DNA of 64,000 nt from Plazaster borealis (lineage: Eukaryota; Echinodermata; Asteroidea; Forcipulatida; Labidiasteridae), in NCBI GenBank assembly GCA_021014325.1, contig CM037462.1, positions 4,558,318-4,622,317 of the forward strand. The letters are read 5' to 3'. The translations under genes and the position numbers were made by a program. The notes under the pieces were generated by a model that saw only the letters and a program-made list of their open reading frames with translations, had not been told where the DNA came from and did no database searches. Positions within the stretch are counted from its first letter, which is position 1, and each line of letters opens with the position of its first letter. Shown here one piece after another: positions 60,789 to 64,000 of this stretch.

Positions 60789-63700
60789 CTGCAAGGTGTG
60801 ACAGGGAACAAGACCATACACAAATTATATTTTGAGACAAATACAATGTTAACAGTGGGGGGAAAAAGCCTTCTTCTATTTAGGTTTGCAGCTTGAAGTA
60901 ACAAACTTCCCACCAACAGAGGGCTCCCTTCAACTGTATTTTTCTACTCCAGCCTTATTTGCACCAGAAAATAACACAAGGGTGTATTTTACAACAGAAA
61001 AATTAAGTCACAAAACTAGAACTAGAACAGTTTATGAAGCACAGTTGCTGGCAGCGAAATACACATTTTTAAAAGGAAATGACAAACAAGAGTCAAGCAA
61101 AAGGGCACTTTTTAAGGTCAATTGATCGTGAAAATCATGGTTGCATCATAAATATTCAAGCACAGGATAAGGCAGAAACCTGTGATGATAAAGATCACAC
61201 GAAGTAAAACTGCCTCCTAATGGATATTGTGTCTGAAAGTCGCTGATGACTATCGGAGGAAACTAACGCCGATGTAGGAAATGGAGATTCCCCTTACCAC
61301 AGGGGACAGGATGGATACAGCCCAACGAGAGCTCCGTACTTGCCCTCAGGGAGGTTCACTGAGTCAATGTTTGTATTCTCTCCCTGAGAACGCCATACAC
61401 ACACACACACGCCGTGTTGTGAGGATCCACTGCTGTGCGTGTACACTTGCCTGATGGCCAAGTATAACATTTATCAAAGTATTCTGTTCCACTTAAATGG
61501 CATTTGCCAGAATCAAATAAAATGGCGGTTATTTAGTTAACACGAAACTGAGAGCGCACTCACTGTCAACATCGAAATGAAAACCTCTGAATTCAATGAC
61601 TTCCTATCCCATTTATGACAGCACGACATCCCAGGAGCCCGTCAGAGGTGGAAAACAACTTTGCCCGGGCGTGAACTGCAAAAGCAAACGCCTCCCCGAT
61701 AATAACACAAATATATGACATCAGTCGACCACAGGAATCAATGTTATGTACGTCGAAACTCTGATCAATTCTTCCATTAGTCATATCGCGGAGACCATCA
61801 CTTCACCATAGTCCGCAGGATCCCTTTTTCTACCTATCCCCACTTTTTTTCCTCCCTCTTTAAGCCGGCTCCTGTCGTGTCATGTCGTAACGGATACTCC
61901 CACCCTTTGGCAAACTGCACCATTTCTATCCATTACCCGGTTCCTTTCTTCACAGAGGGCCTCGCGAATAACATTCCAAATCATTCCATGTTTTCTTTCA
62001 GGGGGGTCTTTGAAAGGCTTTTGGTCTTTATTTTTGGAGGCTTTTAACTTGGGCAGGTGTTTTTCGGAGGGCGAAAACACACTTTGCTGAGTGTGAATCA
62101 CCAGGAGCAGTTGCCAGTTGCACCCATGGGGCAAGATGCTGACACTAAGTCTGTGCCACAGAAGGATCCATACATTTGTATGTCAATGTTGCGCTTTCCC
62201 TTGTTATTTTTGTGGTAGCATTGACAATTACATGCAGAGTGCACTATTGGAACTGCTGGAATGTCTAGGTTATACTATAAGCATCTTCTGAGTATCACGG
62301 GGGAGTTACAGATTATGACAAGTTGACAGACAAAAGGGTCAAGAATGGTTTTAAACACAATTTAAAAGCCTTGCTTACATTAGCTTCTCAAACCCTCAAC
62401 ATTCTGAAACAACATTCGCCCGAGGTTTGGTCATTTCCCCCCAACAAATTAGCACGCCCAAGGCTCCCTAAATGTATGCAACTACTCCTGTTAGAAGGGA
62501 CAACAATATTTAAAAACATGTTCACTTTTGAAGGCCATAAGTTATACTTGAATCAATTCCAAGACTGAATATTTTCAAACCTCCATTCCTAGTGTTTCCA
62601 TAATGCAAAGCATAAAGTCCAACTTAATTCATAGTTAATTTGAAACCTTCCCATCTCCAAGCGCACTTAAGCGGTAAAAACAAGATCTTTTGTCTAACAT
62701 ACCTCGGACGATTTTGCACCATTCACGAACCTCTTCAAAAAAATCAATGTAGAGTATTCAACAATGAATGGCAAGATAATGGGTTTAGTATTTTTAAAAA
62801 CTTAAAGTTCATCAATTTCACAATTGATTAAGGCCTAAAGGGACCACAAAAATGTATTCTCCATCAAATTATACAAGAACTATTTAAGGTAATGGACCGA
62901 TTTTAATGGACCAGAGTCCACTTTGTTAAAAATAGAAGGAAAAGAAAATATCCATGTATGATTTGATGAATGAACATTGACTTCCTTCTCTGAAGCCATG
63001 TCTTCTTTAGGTAATTCCGTTAAATAAACACATTATTTCCACTCTCTTCAAATCCCCCATTTCAATTCAATTTTTTCCAATCTCCATCAACTCTACCCGC
63101 TCCATTGTCCGGAATCACGATGCAAAGATTAATTTTGGAAGCTGCCGTTTCCGACAATTGAATTTCCCACACGGATGTGACTTGCTCAGAGCACCAGCAG
63201 ATAATCTTTTTTTGAAGATAATTGTAATTTTAAAGGGACTTTATTACTAGTGGGACGAAATGGAACGAGTCACAAATCGTCAATAGAGGAATAAAAGAGA
63301 CAGAATTCACCAACAGGACAAAACAACTTTAAGTAGTTAAGTTGAAATTTTGAATAAGTTCCTGTTCCACATGACTGCAAAACACAGCAGCATGCACTTA
63401 AATTACTAAGGCCGTTGTGGCACAGTAGGAACAAATAAACACAATGAGGAGATGTTTGTGAAAAATCCTTGAAAAGTTTAACCTAGAATGCAGAGACATT
63501 ATCCAGTACAAATTTGTAAAAAAATTTATTTGCTTTGTAACAGTTTCCAATATTTAAAATTGTCAAAACAAAACAATTCTGGAGCTTTAAAAAAAACCCA
63601 GCATAATGTGTTAATTACTAACTTTTTAAAAAGTTTATGAATTTTAGTTTTACCCTTACATCGATGTGTGATAAGTGCTGCTTTACCAAATCCTGTGGAA

Positions 63701-64000
63701 TACAATACCACAACATAATACTCCGGTGGGATTCGAACCAACAACCCCTGCATTCTAAAGCAGATATCTTAACCACTTCAACCAGCGAGCAAACTCTGTG
63801 ACAAGAAGTCAGTTTAAATCCTGTAGTAGGAAGCCCGTACTGTAGTAGTTTATTTTACCAATATTAGGTAGATAATTCATAAAGCTGCCAAATTCGCTAA
63901 GCACGGAACAAGTTTGCTCATTATACATAAAGTTGGTGTCTAGTTATTTTTCACTTTGACTTAGCAACAATTTTGGCTGTTGGCTGCAAACAACAATTTT
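60789..64000 (-). other. Partial 5' intron of the SSBP gene
   Basis: I searched both strands for the preceding SSBP exons (the F-F-Q-P-F-M-S-P-R-Y-P-G block and LUFS region) and found none, so this stretch should be intron. It holds a (CA)n run near 61391 and a tRNA-like SINE head near 63722. Its open frames show no recognisable domains. Confidence 0.5.
63722..63790 (-). repeat. tRNA-like SINE head
   Basis: On the minus strand, TGGTTGAAGTGGTTAAG (A-box type) and GGTTCGAATCCCACC (B-box type) are correctly spaced. The acceptor stem ends do not pair, so I call a tRNA-derived repeat and not a gene. Confidence 0.5.

Noticed and set aside
61300..61370. Exon-like minus-strand segment with a GTAAGG donor
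   Set aside because: Translated frames do not match any SSBP block, and the end phase (2) does not fit the exon at 60788.
63722..63790. Possible tRNA gene on the minus strand
   Set aside because: A- and B-box motifs are present, but the acceptor stem does not pair. A tRNA-derived SINE is more likely.
1..64000. CRISPR arrays, bacterial operons or prophage
   Set aside because: The window is intron-rich animal DNA. Its tandem repeats are satellites or transposon parts, with no cas-like genes or ribosome binding sites.

Overview
The window is a piece of an animal nuclear genome, AT-rich and intron-dense. It has short exons with GT-AG borders, many small terminal-inverted-repeat (TIR) transposons and tRNA-derived SINE traces. 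The gene content (a receptor tyrosine phosphatase with HYR domains and an SSDP/SSBP-family cofactor) and the repeat style suggest a marine invertebrate deuterostome. An echinoderm, perhaps a sea star, is my best guess, but I cannot prove this from sequence alone. Two protein-coding genes are supported. They point tail to tail.

Gene 1 (+ strand, about 4059-32841) is a transmembrane receptor-type protein tyrosine phosphatase that I reconstructed exon by exon: 30 exons, about 1541 residues. The reading phase agrees at every junction except the donor of the EGF4 exon, which is damaged. Order: signal peptide, two Ig-like modules, three EGF modules, HYR, HYR, EGF, HYR, FN3, transmembrane helix, active-looking phosphatase domain D1 (WPD loop, [10 protein letters not shown]), degenerate D2 (W-P-E, Q-C-I-D-G-L-G-R-S-G), and a tail with two Tyr-x-Asn motifs. 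The Ig-Ig-EGF-EGF-EGF part reads like the angiopoietin-receptor (Tie1/Tie2) ectodomain, module by module. A Tie-type ligand-binding head is therefore joined to a tyrosine phosphatase instead of a kinase. This is the most interesting item here.

Gene 2 (- strand, exons from 60788 down to 48521) is the C-terminal two thirds of an SSBP2/3/4 (SSDP) homologue, the LDB1-associated transcription cofactor. Ten phase-consistent exons are visible. The 5' exons with the LUFS/LisH region lie beyond the right edge. It carries an in-frame 57-nt extra exon and ends in a 38-residue charged C-terminus instead of the usual short Ser/Met-rich end.

Layout: 1-4058 holds a hairpin satellite, a LINE remnant, MITEs and the upstream flank of gene 1. 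4059-32841 is gene 1, with many TIR elements in its introns. 32842-48520 is the region between the two gene ends; it holds a possible polyA signal for each gene, a TIR element with an internal palindromic satellite, direct repeats and one orphan exon-like ORF. 48521-60788 is gene 2. 60789-64000 is its 5' intron. The two genes have no evident functional link.
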